This document shows positions 15,073 to 23,860 of a DNA stretch of 64,000 nt, one piece after another. Both the position numbers and the translations under genes were made by a program. The DNA lies in NCBI GenBank assembly GCA_964441755.1, contig CAYTVG010000003.1, positions 277,964 through 341,963 on the forward strand, in the 5' to 3' direction. The notes beneath the pieces are model-generated. The model made no database searches, was not told the origin of the DNA, and saw only the letters and a program-made list of their open reading frames with translations. The stretch's first letter is position 1; every line of letters begins with the position of its first letter. This stretch comes from JAUMBM01 sp964441755 (GTDB lineage Bacteria; Bacteroidota; Bacteroidia; Chitinophagales; Saprospiraceae).

Positions 15073-16212
15073 ATGACTGCTGAACACTACGATTTTCTTG
15101 TCGTTGGCGGAGGGCTTTTTGGCGTCTATGCCGCTCATTATCTGGGCAATAAAGGGCATAAGGTCTTACTGGTGGAAAAAGAAGCCGAGCTTATGAAAAA
15201 AGCCAGCATCGTCAACCAGGCGCGCCTGCACGGTGGCTATCACTACCCCCGCTCTGTGGCCACTGCCCGCATGTCCGATGACAACAAAGCCCGCTTTACC
15301 CGCGAGCATGCGGCTTTCATCAACCAGTCATTCGACAAGTACTACGCCATTGATCGCTACGGCAGCTTTACTGATGCACAGCAATTTGAGCGCTTTTGCG
15401 AGTACATGCAGATACGCTGCGAGCGCATAGACAGGCATCCTCTTTTTAATTACAACCGCCTGGAAGCTGTATTCCTCACCACAGAGTACTCATTTGATCC
15501 ATTGCTGATTGCCCAGCACTATCGCTCGCTGTTGTCCCGTAATCCGCACATTAGCTGCTGGCTTTCCAGCCACATCAGGGCAGCGGTAGCCGAGCGTCAG
15601 CGGTGGCGGGTGTATGTGGAACGGCAGCAGCTGCAGACCGAACAGACCATCACAGCCGATCAGGTCATCAACGCCACCTATGCCAACAGCAACGCTATCA
15701 ATCAACTTTTTGGTGCTGAGCCGCTGGCACTCATGCATGAGATTTCGGAGATGGCCTTTGTCACCAGTCCCCAGCTACAAAACACCGGACTGACAATTAT
15801 GGACGGTCCTTTTGCTTCGCTCATGCCCTACGGGCTGTCGGGGCTACTTTCGCTCTCCTCGGTAGCCTATACCCACCATAAAGTCAGCTATGAGCCACTG
15901 CCCACATTTGACTGTCAGGCAGCCACCCCTGCCTGCACGCCCGCAGCCACTGCCATTTGCAGTAGCTGCGACAATCGCCCCGCCACCCACTACCCCAAGA
16001 TGGAAGCACAGCTACGGCAATATCTGGCAGAAGGCGTACAGCTTGACTACTTTTGCAGTATGTTTACCATAAAATCCAAATTAAAAGCCAATTATATTGA
16101 CGACGGGCGACCAACAGAAATCGCTTTGCTACGCGACAATCCACCTTTTTATTGCATATTTGCAGGTAAGATCAACTCTATATATGAGATTGAGCGGGTG
16201 GTAGCCAGCTAG
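15073..16212 (+). CDS. FAD-dependent oxidoreductase (DAO-type)
   Basis: A 379-residue flavoprotein. It has an N-terminal Rossmann FAD motif, YDFLVVGGGLFGVYAAHYLG, ending in LLVEKEAE, and an RLHGGYHYPRS segment near residue 55, as in D-amino-acid-oxidase-like proteins. An upstream in-frame ATG at 14947 would overlap the aldo/keto reductase by 116 nt; the ATG at 15073 puts the FAD motif at the N-terminus and is preferred. Four Cys residues cluster at about 292-307 (CQAATPACTPAATAICSSC), unusual for this family and perhaps a metal or disulfide site. The reaction is unknown. Tight linkage to the aldo/keto reductase suggests two redox steps on one substrate. Confidence 0.8.
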   Translation: MTAEHYDFLVVGGGLFGVYAAHYLGNKGHKVLLVEKEAELMKKASIVNQARLHGGYHYPRSVATARMSDDNKARFTREHAAFINQSFDKYYAIDRYGSFTDAQQFERFCEYMQIRCERIDRHPLFNYNRLEAVFLTTEYSFDPLLIAQHYRSLLSRNPHISCWLSSHIRAAVAERQRWRVYVERQQLQTEQTITADQVINATYANSNAINQLFGAEPLALMHEISEMAFVTSPQLQNTGLTIMDGPFASLMPYGLSGLLSLSSVAYTHHKVSYEPLPTFDCQAATPACTPAATAICSSCDNRPATHYPKMEAQLRQYLAEGVQLDYFCSMFTIKSKLKANYIDDGRPTEIALLRDNPPFYCIFAGKINSIYEIERVVAS

Positions 16213-16282
16213 TAGCTTTTGCCCGTAGGATTGCCAGGGTGGCTGCAGGCCAGCCACCTCCCTGATCAACAAAAACCATTGT

Positions 16283-17542
16283 ATGTCCAGAGTAAATGTC
16301 AACAACGAGATAGACCCCTTGCGACTGGTGATTGTACACCGGCCTGACCAGGGCATCAGCCGCATTTCACCCAAGCGGGCCGAAGAACTCCTTTTCGATG
16401 ACATTGTGCACCTGCCCCGCATGCAGCAGGAGCACGACGTTTTTACGGAGGTACTCAAGCGTTTTATCGGCTCCGAGAACGTACTCGAAATTGAGGATTT
16501 GCTGAGCGAAGCCCTCAACGAGGACCAGGAGGCTAAGAAAGAGATGATCAACATGATCGTCGACTGGGAGGAGCTCCCTTCCAGTGACGGGGATCTTTTC
16601 TGTAACATGCCAACAGATTTGCTCGCCAAAGTATTGGTTACCGGCTATTACCCTGAAGAAGATCGTATTTTCTTTGATCCCATCCCCAATTTTATTTTTA
16701 CCCGGGATATTGCTGTCACTGTCAATGAACACCTCGTCATCACCAAGGCAGCTAAAGAAGCGCGCTTTCGCGAAAATTTTATCACCCGCTACATCCTCTG
16801 GGCACATCCCATCTTCCGGGAGCTTCGCCTCAACAATCGGGTGATCAACATGAACAAGCCCGATCTGTTTCCGCCTTCCAAAAAGGGTGAGTTGGTTTCT
16901 ATCGAAGGTGGTGACATGATGATGCTGCACAAAGATTACCTGTTGATTGGCTGCAGTGAGCGCACCAATGCACATGCCATTCGCTCGCTGGCGCGCAAGC
17001 TATTCGAGCTGGAGGCGGTCAAAAACGTCGTGCAGGTAAATATCCCTGCCGACCGGTCGTTCATGCACCTCGACACCATCTTTACCCAGATCAACTACCA
17101 CGATTACGTTGCTTACAAGCCCATCGTCGTTGACGGGCTGAGCTCCAATGTTGAAGTTATGCGGGCTGATGGAAGTTCCGGCTTTTATCACTCTATTCAG
17201 CAGTTTCTGGTGGAAGAAATTGATCCGCACACGCGTATCATACTCAGTGGCAAAGGAGAGTCTCCCTATCAGGAGCGGGAGCAGTGGACAGATGGTTGCA
17301 ACTTAGTGGCGCTCAGGCCGGGGGTGGCGCTTACCTACGACCGCAATCCCGTTACAGAGGAGGCTTTTGAGGAGGCTGGCTACCGCGTTGTCCATGCCCG
17401 CGACCTGCTCAAAGCTTTTGATGATGGAATTATCGACCCCGACGAGGTAAAAAACACCATCATTACATTGCCTTCCAGCGAGTTGTCGCGAGCACGGGGA
17501 GGATCCCACTGTATGACCTGTCCGATTGAGCGACGACGATGA
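16283..17542 (+). CDS. arcA: Arginine deiminase
   Basis: Hydrolyses L-arginine to citrulline and ammonia; cytoplasmic. 419 residues, near the family's usual 400-420. The guanidino-group-modifying catalytic set is present: D142 in FTRDIAV, E208 in SIEGGDMM, H262 and D264 in MHLDTIF, and the nucleophile C410 in GGSHCMTCP. It lies 70 bp after the FAD oxidoreductase. No arcB, arcC or arginine/ornithine antiporter gene is near, so a full arginine fermentation operon is not evident; citrulline may feed another route. A paralogous amidinotransferase activity cannot be excluded from sequence alone. The start ATG gives the expected RVNVNNEIDPLRLVIVHRP lead. Confidence 0.9.
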   Translation: MSRVNVNNEIDPLRLVIVHRPDQGISRISPKRAEELLFDDIVHLPRMQQEHDVFTEVLKRFIGSENVLEIEDLLSEALNEDQEAKKEMINMIVDWEELPSSDGDLFCNMPTDLLAKVLVTGYYPEEDRIFFDPIPNFIFTRDIAVTVNEHLVITKAAKEARFRENFITRYILWAHPIFRELRLNNRVINMNKPDLFPPSKKGELVSIEGGDMMMLHKDYLLIGCSERTNAHAIRSLARKLFELEAVKNVVQVNIPADRSFMHLDTIFTQINYHDYVAYKPIVVDGLSSNVEVMRADGSSGFYHSIQQFLVEEIDPHTRIILSGKGESPYQEREQWTDGCNLVALRPGVALTYDRNPVTEEAFEEAGYRVVHARDLLKAFDDGIIDPDEVKNTIITLPSSELSRARGGSHCMTCPIERRR

Positions 17543-17882
17543 TGATATCAACGCGTATACCATCAAACTGTGTATGGTATCTGAACAGCAATGATGAGGA
17601 GGTTCTGTACTCAGTGCAACTTGTTTCTATTGATTGAGAAGAACGATGATGTTGTCGCAGAATACGTGCAGTAAAAAGTACAATCTGCAGAAATTCGTAC
17701 CCATGGCACACATAAAGAGCCTTGGTTGTGCGGGATACGGCTTTATCATCCAATTGGCAGACATTCGTTGCGGGAAAGCAGGATTCCGGGCTTGTGAGCA
17801 CGAGCCCGGAATCCTGTTTTATATTTTTAGAACGCTGTAGTGCTTACCGGGCGGTGCTTCGCGGCAGGCCTGTCTGCATTTT
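17543..17882. other. 340-bp convergent intergenic region
   Basis: It lies between arcA and the ferredoxin-NADP reductase gene. It holds a small hairpin near 17563-17581 (TATACCAT pairing with ATGGTAT) and the strong terminator at 17780-17815. No credible gene is seen. Confidence 0.6.
17780..17815 (+). terminator. Hairpin terminator in the arcA/reductase convergent region
   Basis: 16-bp stem AGGATTCCGGGCTTGT with its near-exact complement (one T-G pair), loop GAGC, followed on the plus strand by a T-rich run (GTTTTATATTTTT). It is far (237 nt) from arcA but is the only strong signal there. Confidence 0.65.
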
Positions 17883-18902
17883 TTAGAAACCCTGCACCCC
17901 CTGCACTGTCGTATATTTAAGCGTATACTTTTTGTCCGGATTGACAATCTTGTAGGCAGACTGCACGGCAAGCGTAGCCTCGTGAAAACCACACAAGATA
18001 AGTTTGAGTTTGCCGGGATAGGTATTCACATCACCCACCGCAAAAATACCCGCTATGTTGGTTGCATAATCCAGCGTATTATCTACCTTGATCGCACCTT
18101 TATCAATATCGAGACCCCAGTCAGCTATAGGTCCCAGTTTGGGCGCAAGTCCAAAAAGCGGCAGCCAGTAGTCTGTGGGCAGCACAAGTCTGCCAGTCTC
18201 CTGTTGTTCAACAACGACGCCGTTGAGGCGACCATTACCCTCAAGCCCCACCACCTCTGCATGTGTGAGTACCTGCATTTTGCCCGCATCGCGCAGGGCA
18301 TACAGCTTGGCCACCGAATCATGGTGTCCGCGGAACTGCTGACTTCTGTGCAGCAGCGTCACCGAACGAGCCAGGCCTTCGGCAAAATAGATAGCCCAGT
18401 CTAGTGCTGAGTCACCCCCGCCCGAAATGACCAGATTTTTATCCCTAAAATACTCGGGATCCCTGACGATGTAAGCGACACCCTTATTTTCAAAATCGCT
18501 AAGTTGTGGTACTGCAGGTTTGCGCGGCTCAAAGCTGCCGAGTCCGCCGGCGATAATTACCACGGCTGCCTGATGCCGGGTTCCTTCAGAAGTAACTACC
18601 TCAAAATGACCAGTTTCTTCATCTTTGGTGATGGTTTCAGCCCGCTCGCCCAGCGTGAAGCCCGGCTTAAAGGGTGCAATTTGTTCCATGAGGTTGTCAA
18701 CCAGATCGCCCGCCAGTACTGAAGGGAAGCCGGGAATATCGTAGATAGGCTTTTTGGGGTAAATTTCTGTCAATTGCCCGCCCGGCTGTGGCAGTGCGTC
18801 GATGAGGTGGCAGCGCAATTGCATGAGACCCGCCTCAAAGACAGTGAACAAGCCCACGGGACCTGCACCGATGATTAATACATCTGTACGAATCGCTTCC
18901 AT
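17883..18902 (-). CDS. Ferredoxin/flavodoxin-NADP(+) reductase, thioredoxin-reductase-like (type 2)
   Basis: A 339-residue flavoprotein of the thioredoxin-reductase fold. FAD-binding segments are IRTDVLIIGAGPVGLFTVFEAG near the start and IAGIFAVGDVNTYPGKLKLI near 285. The NADP-binding segment is NLVISGGGDSALDWAIYF near 160. The redox CxxC of true thioredoxin reductases is missing, and the C-terminal extension (about 318-339) fits YumC-type reductases. It should pass electrons between NADPH and ferredoxin or flavodoxin. It is a single gene; the 43-residue membrane protein gene lies 89 bp upstream on the same strand. Confidence 0.93.
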   Translation of the reverse strand: MEAIRTDVLIIGAGPVGLFTVFEAGLMQLRCHLIDALPQPGGQLTEIYPKKPIYDIPGFPSVLAGDLVDNLMEQIAPFKPGFTLGERAETITKDEETGHFEVVTSEGTRHQAAVVIIAGGLGSFEPRKPAVPQLSDFENKGVAYIVRDPEYFRDKNLVISGGGDSALDWAIYFAEGLARSVTLLHRSQQFRGHHDSVAKLYALRDAGKMQVLTHAEVVGLEGNGRLNGVVVEQQETGRLVLPTDYWLPLFGLAPKLGPIADWGLDIDKGAIKVDNTLDYATNIAGIFAVGDVNTYPGKLKLILCGFHEATLAVQSAYKIVNPDKKYTLKYTTVQGVQGF

Positions 18903-18991
18903 CTTGGTTTTTTATCTGCTGAACGTTTTCGGGGCAAAATAACGAACGAAAAAGGAGAAACCTGGTGATTTTTTCCGGGATTGTTGATAAT

Positions 18992-19123
18992 TTAGAACAA
19001 AAAACGGCCGGCGCCATAGAAAATGGCCAGCCAGATCAGCCCCTTGATCAGAAAAAATAAAAACCCAGCTACACCAAAGCGCTTCAGCCACGCCAGACGT
19101 TTATCCTGCTTATCGCTGCTCAT
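18992..19123 (-). CDS. 43-residue single-span membrane protein
   Basis: A small ORF found by reading the minus strand: MSSDKQDKRLAWLKRFGV, then a hydrophobic segment (residues about 18-37, containing GFLFFLIKGLIWLAIF), ending GAGRFLF. The charged N-terminus and single helix predict an inner-membrane protein with a cytoplasmic N-terminus. The pattern GVAGFLFFLIKGLIWL resembles short conserved proteins I recall from other Bacteroidota, which argues that it is real. It lies just upstream of the ferredoxin reductase gene on the same strand (89-nt gap). No function is known to me. Confidence 0.65.
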   Translation of the reverse strand: MSSDKQDKRLAWLKRFGVAGFLFFLIKGLIWLAIFYGAGRFLF

Positions 19124-19342
19124 ACTAGTACGCATATTATGTATACCATTTGCCCTGCAACCGCACAGATAACAATCGAAACAATACCAAGGTTTAGCGC
19201 TGGTTCAGGATTTTCTCACCGGGTCCCAACAGGTTTATTAGCAAGGAATCTGACCTCATAAGTCTCATAATACTTTGTCAAAAATACAGTGTGTACAAGA
19301 GAGCAGCCCGATTTTACCACCGACTCTCCCCTGACGAGTTAG

Positions 19343-22300
19343 CTAGTCCACTTGCTGCCAGGCCTTTTCAACCAGAAATGCCAGTTTGGCCAGACTATCA
19401 GGATCCGCAAAATAGGACATATGGTCACAGGCTGCTTCAACAGCCGTTGGCGGGAATCGCCTGGCCGCTGCCTCGGGCACTTCCCTGCAATGATCTACAC
19501 TGACCGCTATATCGTTGGGCGACCTGAAAAGCAGTTTATCCAGCGCTACATAATGGATACCGTGAAAGCGTCGCAGGACCTTTTCCAGCAGCTTGTCCTC
19601 GGCATCACCTGCCGGCCGCGGAATCAGCCGTGTATTTCCGGCGATGATAAAATAAGGGATACCCGGATCGGGTACTGCCGCATTGAGATGCTGTTGTAGA
19701 AAATCGCTGTCTTCATGCATTTCCTGCAGCGTTACAAACAATCGGTCGACCCCTTTGCCAAGAATCCGCAAAGCCGGCAGCCAGGGTTTGAGCAAAGCAG
19801 CACCATTGACGGCCTTGGTTAGCAACACACTCGCAAGCTGGTAGACCGACGACCAGGGCGAGCCCAGATTGGGCGTACCCAGTTGAAACAAGTGACTCAC
19901 CATTTCTTGACCTCCCTCCCGCTCAATCATCCAACGGCTTACCAGCCCGCCCATGCTGTGGGAAAAAACATGCAGCACCTTACCATGGCCCGGCCCGAGG
20001 CCGGCCTGTACAAGTTTTTCTTTAAAACGCCTTGCCGTTGTAACAATAGGATCGTTGAGGTTTTCATAGTCAAAAGTGAGTACCAGGTCGTAGTGCTCGC
20101 TCAGAGGCTTACCCGCACTATCACGTGCCAGCGCCAGCGCCTTGGGCGATTCGCTGGTATCGCCGATGATGCCATGGATAAAAAGCGCTATGCTGCGGGC
20201 GCTGCCCACGGCAGCTGCCACCGAAGCCGCATTTTTTTCATATACCACCCGCAGCCCCATCGGCTGCGTCTCGTCGGCCTGCAGGCTGGCCACTGCCAGC
20301 TGCGGATATTCGTATGTATGCCCCAGCAGGCGGGAGGTAGTTTTGAGGAAAAATATTTTTATCGATCCTCCCAGGCTGCGGCTGCTCTCCGGCGTTGCCT
20401 CCGGCAACTCGTCGAGCCGTACCAGTCTTTCCGACTCCATCATACCCAGCGGGTAATAAAGCCCCGTAGCTGTATCGTAACCAACGGGTACCAGCAACTC
20501 ATCAGCTTCCACAGCCGAGTCAAGTTCGATGAATGCAGGATTGAGCGGGTTTACCAGCTCACCAGCTTGCAAATCAAAGAGTTCAAGAACGCTCAGCGGC
20601 GCAGCGCCCGAGCGGTTTGTCTGCAAAGCATGCAGTGTCCAGCCCGGCTGGCTGCCGGGCAGCGTTGGACGGCCCAAATCGCGGGCGCTGACTTCGCCGG
20701 CATTGAGGGCGGCCAGCGCGGCGCAGCCGGCCGGTAACCGTACCTGCACACCTTTGATTACCTCCGTGGACTGGCCACCGACCAGTGGCACACGCGAACC
20801 GGGATGAACGACGGTAGCCGTAAGATCGACCACCAGCCAGTCATCAGCCGACGGCCGTGCAATACCCTGACGGCCAGCCCGCTTATGCACCACCGGTTGA
20901 TCGTCCATCTGCAGTGCTTCCTGATTAAAGCGATGGGTATCTATTTCTTTAGTGCTGACAAACAGCTTAATATATTCATTTACCTGTGAAACGCCCGCCT
21001 TCAGCAGGTCTTCATCCATGATAAAAGGAATGCTGTGGTAGGCATGGCCATCGCCGGGTTCATCCGTAAGGAAGGCAGATTGCCCCGGCTGCAGCAGGCT
21101 GTTTTCCTTGCTCAGGAGCGCATTGGAGATACCAAAAGAGGGGGTGAGGTTGACCGCACTAAAGAAGAGAGGGCGCTGTCCTGTATTGCGGATCTGCAGC
21201 TGAAAGCCCGGCGGGCGCCAGGGATTGCCGCTGCTATCGGCACTATCGTAGCCGTAGGCAAAAATTTGCGGCACTTCCAAATCTTCGACAGGTTCCAGCG
21301 CCGGGTTGTCATCCTGCAAATTCCAGCGGACAGGATCGGCGACACGCCACCAGCGGATTTCAAAGTCCCGCCCCACCGCCAGCGAGCTGTAGGGGTTCTG
21401 TATGGCCAGCACCCGCTGCCAGTTGGCCACGCGGGTAGCTGCTTCAAAAAAGCGGGCCGCACCTGCAACATCATCGCACACTACCCGCCGAAAGAGCGGC
21501 CGCGGATCGCCGGGCCGCTGCAGCACGCAGGCATTTTCCCTAAATACAATATCCAGCTCGGCGCCCTCGCTGCCTGCCGGCAGCAGCGACAGGCTGTTGA
21601 AACCGCCTTTTTCAAAAGCTTCCTGTAAGCGCAAAAGCTGCTCGGGCGTGGCGTCAGCCGGCAAACGCAGCGAAAGCTGCGGCAGCCCCGCCCGGATCGC
21701 AGCGGCATAAGTTTGCTGTACATCCAGCCCTGCCCTTTCGAGACCTGACAGCAGACAGCGGCTTGCCTCCGGATCGCGACCCACCGCCAGCATGGAAGGC
21801 TGATCTGGCAAAAAAATCTCAAACGCCAAGTCTGTGTCTGCCGGCAGCCCATGCATACGGCCTGCATTGATGTACCAATCCTGCAGGCTGCGATCGTAGG
21901 CTGCTACAAAGTGCGTCGATGCATCTCGCTGCAGACCAAGAAATCCCAGCCCGCCGTCGGTGGCCTCCTGCAGCGACAGCTGAGGGGTCTGCTGCCCCAC
22001 GTGACCGGCCACCCGCAGCTGCAAATGCCCCAGCAAAGACGTGTACGACAGCCCTGCCGGGTACTGACTCAGCACCTCCAGCAGGCTGTAGGTGAAAGCA
22101 CCGTGGGTTGTCCCCTTGATAACCAATTCTTTGGCTGTCTCATGATCGCGGCAGGCCGACAGCAGCACCCGCCGACCGCGGGGAGGAGTATATTGTTTTT
22201 GCCCATCAACCTCCTGCAGCCTGTAATCGGCAAAGCCCAGAAAATCCTCAATACGCGTCGGCAGAAAAGCAGGTTCTGCCATGCGTGCCTTTACTTCCAG

Positions 22301-22762
22301 GTTGCGGTCAATGCTGCCGGCATGACAACAATCGAAGACTGACAGAAAATGTAGCTGCCTGCCCTGCTGCGCCCGCCAGATAAGCCATGACAGTTCCTTG
22401 TCGGTCAAGTCTCTGCCTCCGGGCTGCCGACTGTCATAACACAGTATTGACTCCAGCATCCCCCCGGGATGAAGGTGGCGCAACGCAAGGGGAGCCACCG
22501 TCTGCGAACCATGCCCACTGAAATACAACAGGCAACTATCGCCGTCCCGGGCATCCTCAAAAATTGAAAAAGCGCTGATGACAGCATCACGGCTAGCCTC
22601 AGCATCCTGAAGCATCCGAACCTGCAATGCGGATGAAGGAAACTGCTGCTGCAGCCAGCCGAGCAGTAAGTTCGCATCAGCAACGCAGCCTTTCAGACGA
22701 TGATGGGGAATGGGGTAGTTATCGATGGCTACCACCAATGCATAGAGTCGGGGGTTGGACAT
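19343..22762 (-). CDS. Caspase-like (C14) protease fused to an alpha/beta hydrolase
   Basis: A 1139-residue protein without signal peptide. The N-terminal caspase-like domain (about 1-280) begins LYALVVAIDNYP and carries the catalytic dyad H84 (YFSGHGSQ) and C146 (FDCCHAGS, second Cys by analogy with metacaspases). The middle (about 300-830) has beta-rich segments I do not recognise. The C-terminal lipase-like alpha/beta hydrolase shows an oxyanion-side strand ALFIHGIIGD, nucleophile S936 in FSHSMGGLVSRW, a likely acid in SPNDIAVSVD (about 1084) and H1114 in CDHMSYF. The start at 22762 (MSNPRLY) is chosen because the ATG at 22855 would add 31 unconserved residues. It is a single gene. It may be a protease effector, a regulator or a cell-death enzyme; the fusion suggests protein cleavage coupled to ester hydrolysis. 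Confidence 0.85.
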   Translation of the reverse strand: MSNPRLYALVVAIDNYPIPHHRLKGCVADANLLLGWLQQQFPSSALQVRMLQDAEASRDAVISAFSIFEDARDGDSCLLYFSGHGSQTVAPLALRHLHPGGMLESILCYDSRQPGGRDLTDKELSWLIWRAQQGRQLHFLSVFDCCHAGSIDRNLEVKARMAEPAFLPTRIEDFLGFADYRLQEVDGQKQYTPPRGRRVLLSACRDHETAKELVIKGTTHGAFTYSLLEVLSQYPAGLSYTSLLGHLQLRVAGHVGQQTPQLSLQEATDGGLGFLGLQRDASTHFVAAYDRSLQDWYINAGRMHGLPADTDLAFEIFLPDQPSMLAVGRDPEASRCLLSGLERAGLDVQQTYAAAIRAGLPQLSLRLPADATPEQLLRLQEAFEKGGFNSLSLLPAGSEGAELDIVFRENACVLQRPGDPRPLFRRVVCDDVAGAARFFEAATRVANWQRVLAIQNPYSSLAVGRDFEIRWWRVADPVRWNLQDDNPALEPVEDLEVPQIFAYGYDSADSSGNPWRPPGFQLQIRNTGQRPLFFSAVNLTPSFGISNALLSKENSLLQPGQSAFLTDEPGDGHAYHSIPFIMDEDLLKAGVSQVNEYIKLFVSTKEIDTHRFNQEALQMDDQPVVHKRAGRQGIARPSADDWLVVDLTATVVHPGSRVPLVGGQSTEVIKGVQVRLPAGCAALAALNAGEVSARDLGRPTLPGSQPGWTLHALQTNRSGAAPLSVLELFDLQAGELVNPLNPAFIELDSAVEADELLVPVGYDTATGLYYPLGMMESERLVRLDELPEATPESSRSLGGSIKIFFLKTTSRLLGHTYEYPQLAVASLQADETQPMGLRVVYEKNAASVAAAVGSARSIALFIHGIIGDTSESPKALALARDSAGKPLSEHYDLVLTFDYENLNDPIVTTARRFKEKLVQAGLGPGHGKVLHVFSHSMGGLVSRWMIEREGGQEMVSHLFQLGTPNLGSPWSSVYQLASVLLTKAVNGAALLKPWLPALRILGKGVDRLFVTLQEMHEDSDFLQQHLNAAVPDPGIPYFIIAGNTRLIPRPAGDAEDKLLEKVLRRFHGIHYVALDKLLFRSPNDIAVSVDHCREVPEAAARRFPPTAVEAACDHMSYFADPDSLAKLAFLVEKAWQQVD

Positions 22763-22805
22763 GAAGACAAGGTTTTGTAGTTCAGGGTTGATGAATCCGG
22801 CAAAA

Positions 22806-22847
22806 CAGTATGGGTTTTTGCGGCTCCGGCCGCAAAAGCGTATACTG
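22806..22847 (-). terminator. Hairpin with GCGGC core after the DUF6089-like gene
   Basis: Outer arms CAGTAT/ATACTG and inner arms TTTTGCGGC/GCCGCAAAA around a TCCG loop. It is the distal one of a pair between 23020 and the caspase gene start. Confidence 0.55.
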
Positions 22848-22862
22848 CTTAACATGCACTGA

Positions 22863-22883
22863 CTGATTCTTTTGAAAAATCAG
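22863..22883 (-). terminator. AT-rich hairpin after the DUF6089-like gene
   Basis: CTGATT and AATCAG arms with a bulged C and a T/A-rich interior. It resembles a degenerate copy of the AT-rich palindrome cores at 7484 and 41671. Confidence 0.4.
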
Positions 22884-23019
22884 AACAATCAACGCACATA
22901 TAATACCTTTTTTGCCGACAGGCAGCAAAAAAAGATGCGATAAAACTCCAACACAAGGTAAATAATAGCGCGTATACCCGCAAATAAACCAAACAAAAAT
23001 TGCCTCTAGCCCCAATTTA

Positions 23020-23706
23020 CTAGCTTCGAAACTTGTAATTCAGCGAGATTGTGCTTACATGATACCAGTCAAGCGCATCCGGATTGGCAGAAATACTAAT
23101 TCCATCCAGATAATCAGAAAACGGATAACGAAAGGCAACATCGGCCTTAATTGTCCAGCCATCAGCAATCGGAAATTTGAGTCCGCCACCCATAGGGACA
23201 ATAAACTTGGTCCTGCTGTACTTAGCGTTCACATCCTGCAACTCCCTCGGATTGAGTTCTGTAGAAGCATTGGGAAAATCCGGGTTGGGGTTGGTAAAGG
23301 CGAAACCTGCGCCCAGACTAAGATAAGGAGAGACTAACCCCCAAATACCGGGGCGGATAGCCGTTGCCTGCCAGCCAAAAGGCTCCCACTCGCCAATGAA
23401 TCCAACTTCTGTGATGCCGGTGGTGAAACTATACCCTCTTTTTTTACGGTCGGGATACTTAAAATCATCACCTTGCAACTGTGTAAACAAAAAGCCGGCT
23501 CTGACGGATATCGCGGGTGAAAAGTGAGCCTGCACGTGCAGTGCATACGCCAATTGCGCTTCCTTAATCAAAGCGTAATCCTCTTTTAGCAAATCGCCCT
23601 GGTAGTTGGCCAGTCCGACGGAAGCACCGACAGACCATTCAGTTTGTGAAAACAGGGCGGATAAGGACAAAAGGCTGGATAGCAGCAACAATAGAATTTT
23701 CCTCAT
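23020..23706 (-). CDS. Outer-membrane beta-barrel protein (DUF6089-like)
   Basis: A 228-residue protein with a Sec signal peptide (about 1-21, ending LFSQ). The alternating hydrophobic beta-strands and aromatic girdle residues are typical of an 8-strand outer-membrane barrel. The opening TEWSVGASVGLANYQGDL and the final strand YHVSTISLNYKFRS fit the DUF6089/porin-family barrels of Bacteroidota. Function unknown; some relatives are linked to surface assembly. It is a single gene with two hairpins downstream, and the glycosyltransferase gene lies 154 bp upstream on the same strand. Confidence 0.8.
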   Translation of the reverse strand: MRKILLLLLSSLLSLSALFSQTEWSVGASVGLANYQGDLLKEDYALIKEAQLAYALHVQAHFSPAISVRAGFLFTQLQGDDFKYPDRKKRGYSFTTGITEVGFIGEWEPFGWQATAIRPGIWGLVSPYLSLGAGFAFTNPNPDFPNASTELNPRELQDVNAKYSRTKFIVPMGGGLKFPIADGWTIKADVAFRYPFSDYLDGISISANPDALDWYHVSTISLNYKFRS

Positions 23707-23860
23707 TTCTTGTGAGCATTTAATTTTTGGAGAAGTATGACTATGATAATATGGTGTTAATACAATGTTTTCAGGTAGGGGGAAAGCCTATTGCACATCT
23801 GTACAAATATACGCAAAAATTCGAAAACATACAAATGAGCGAAGAATTAGGCAGCATTAG

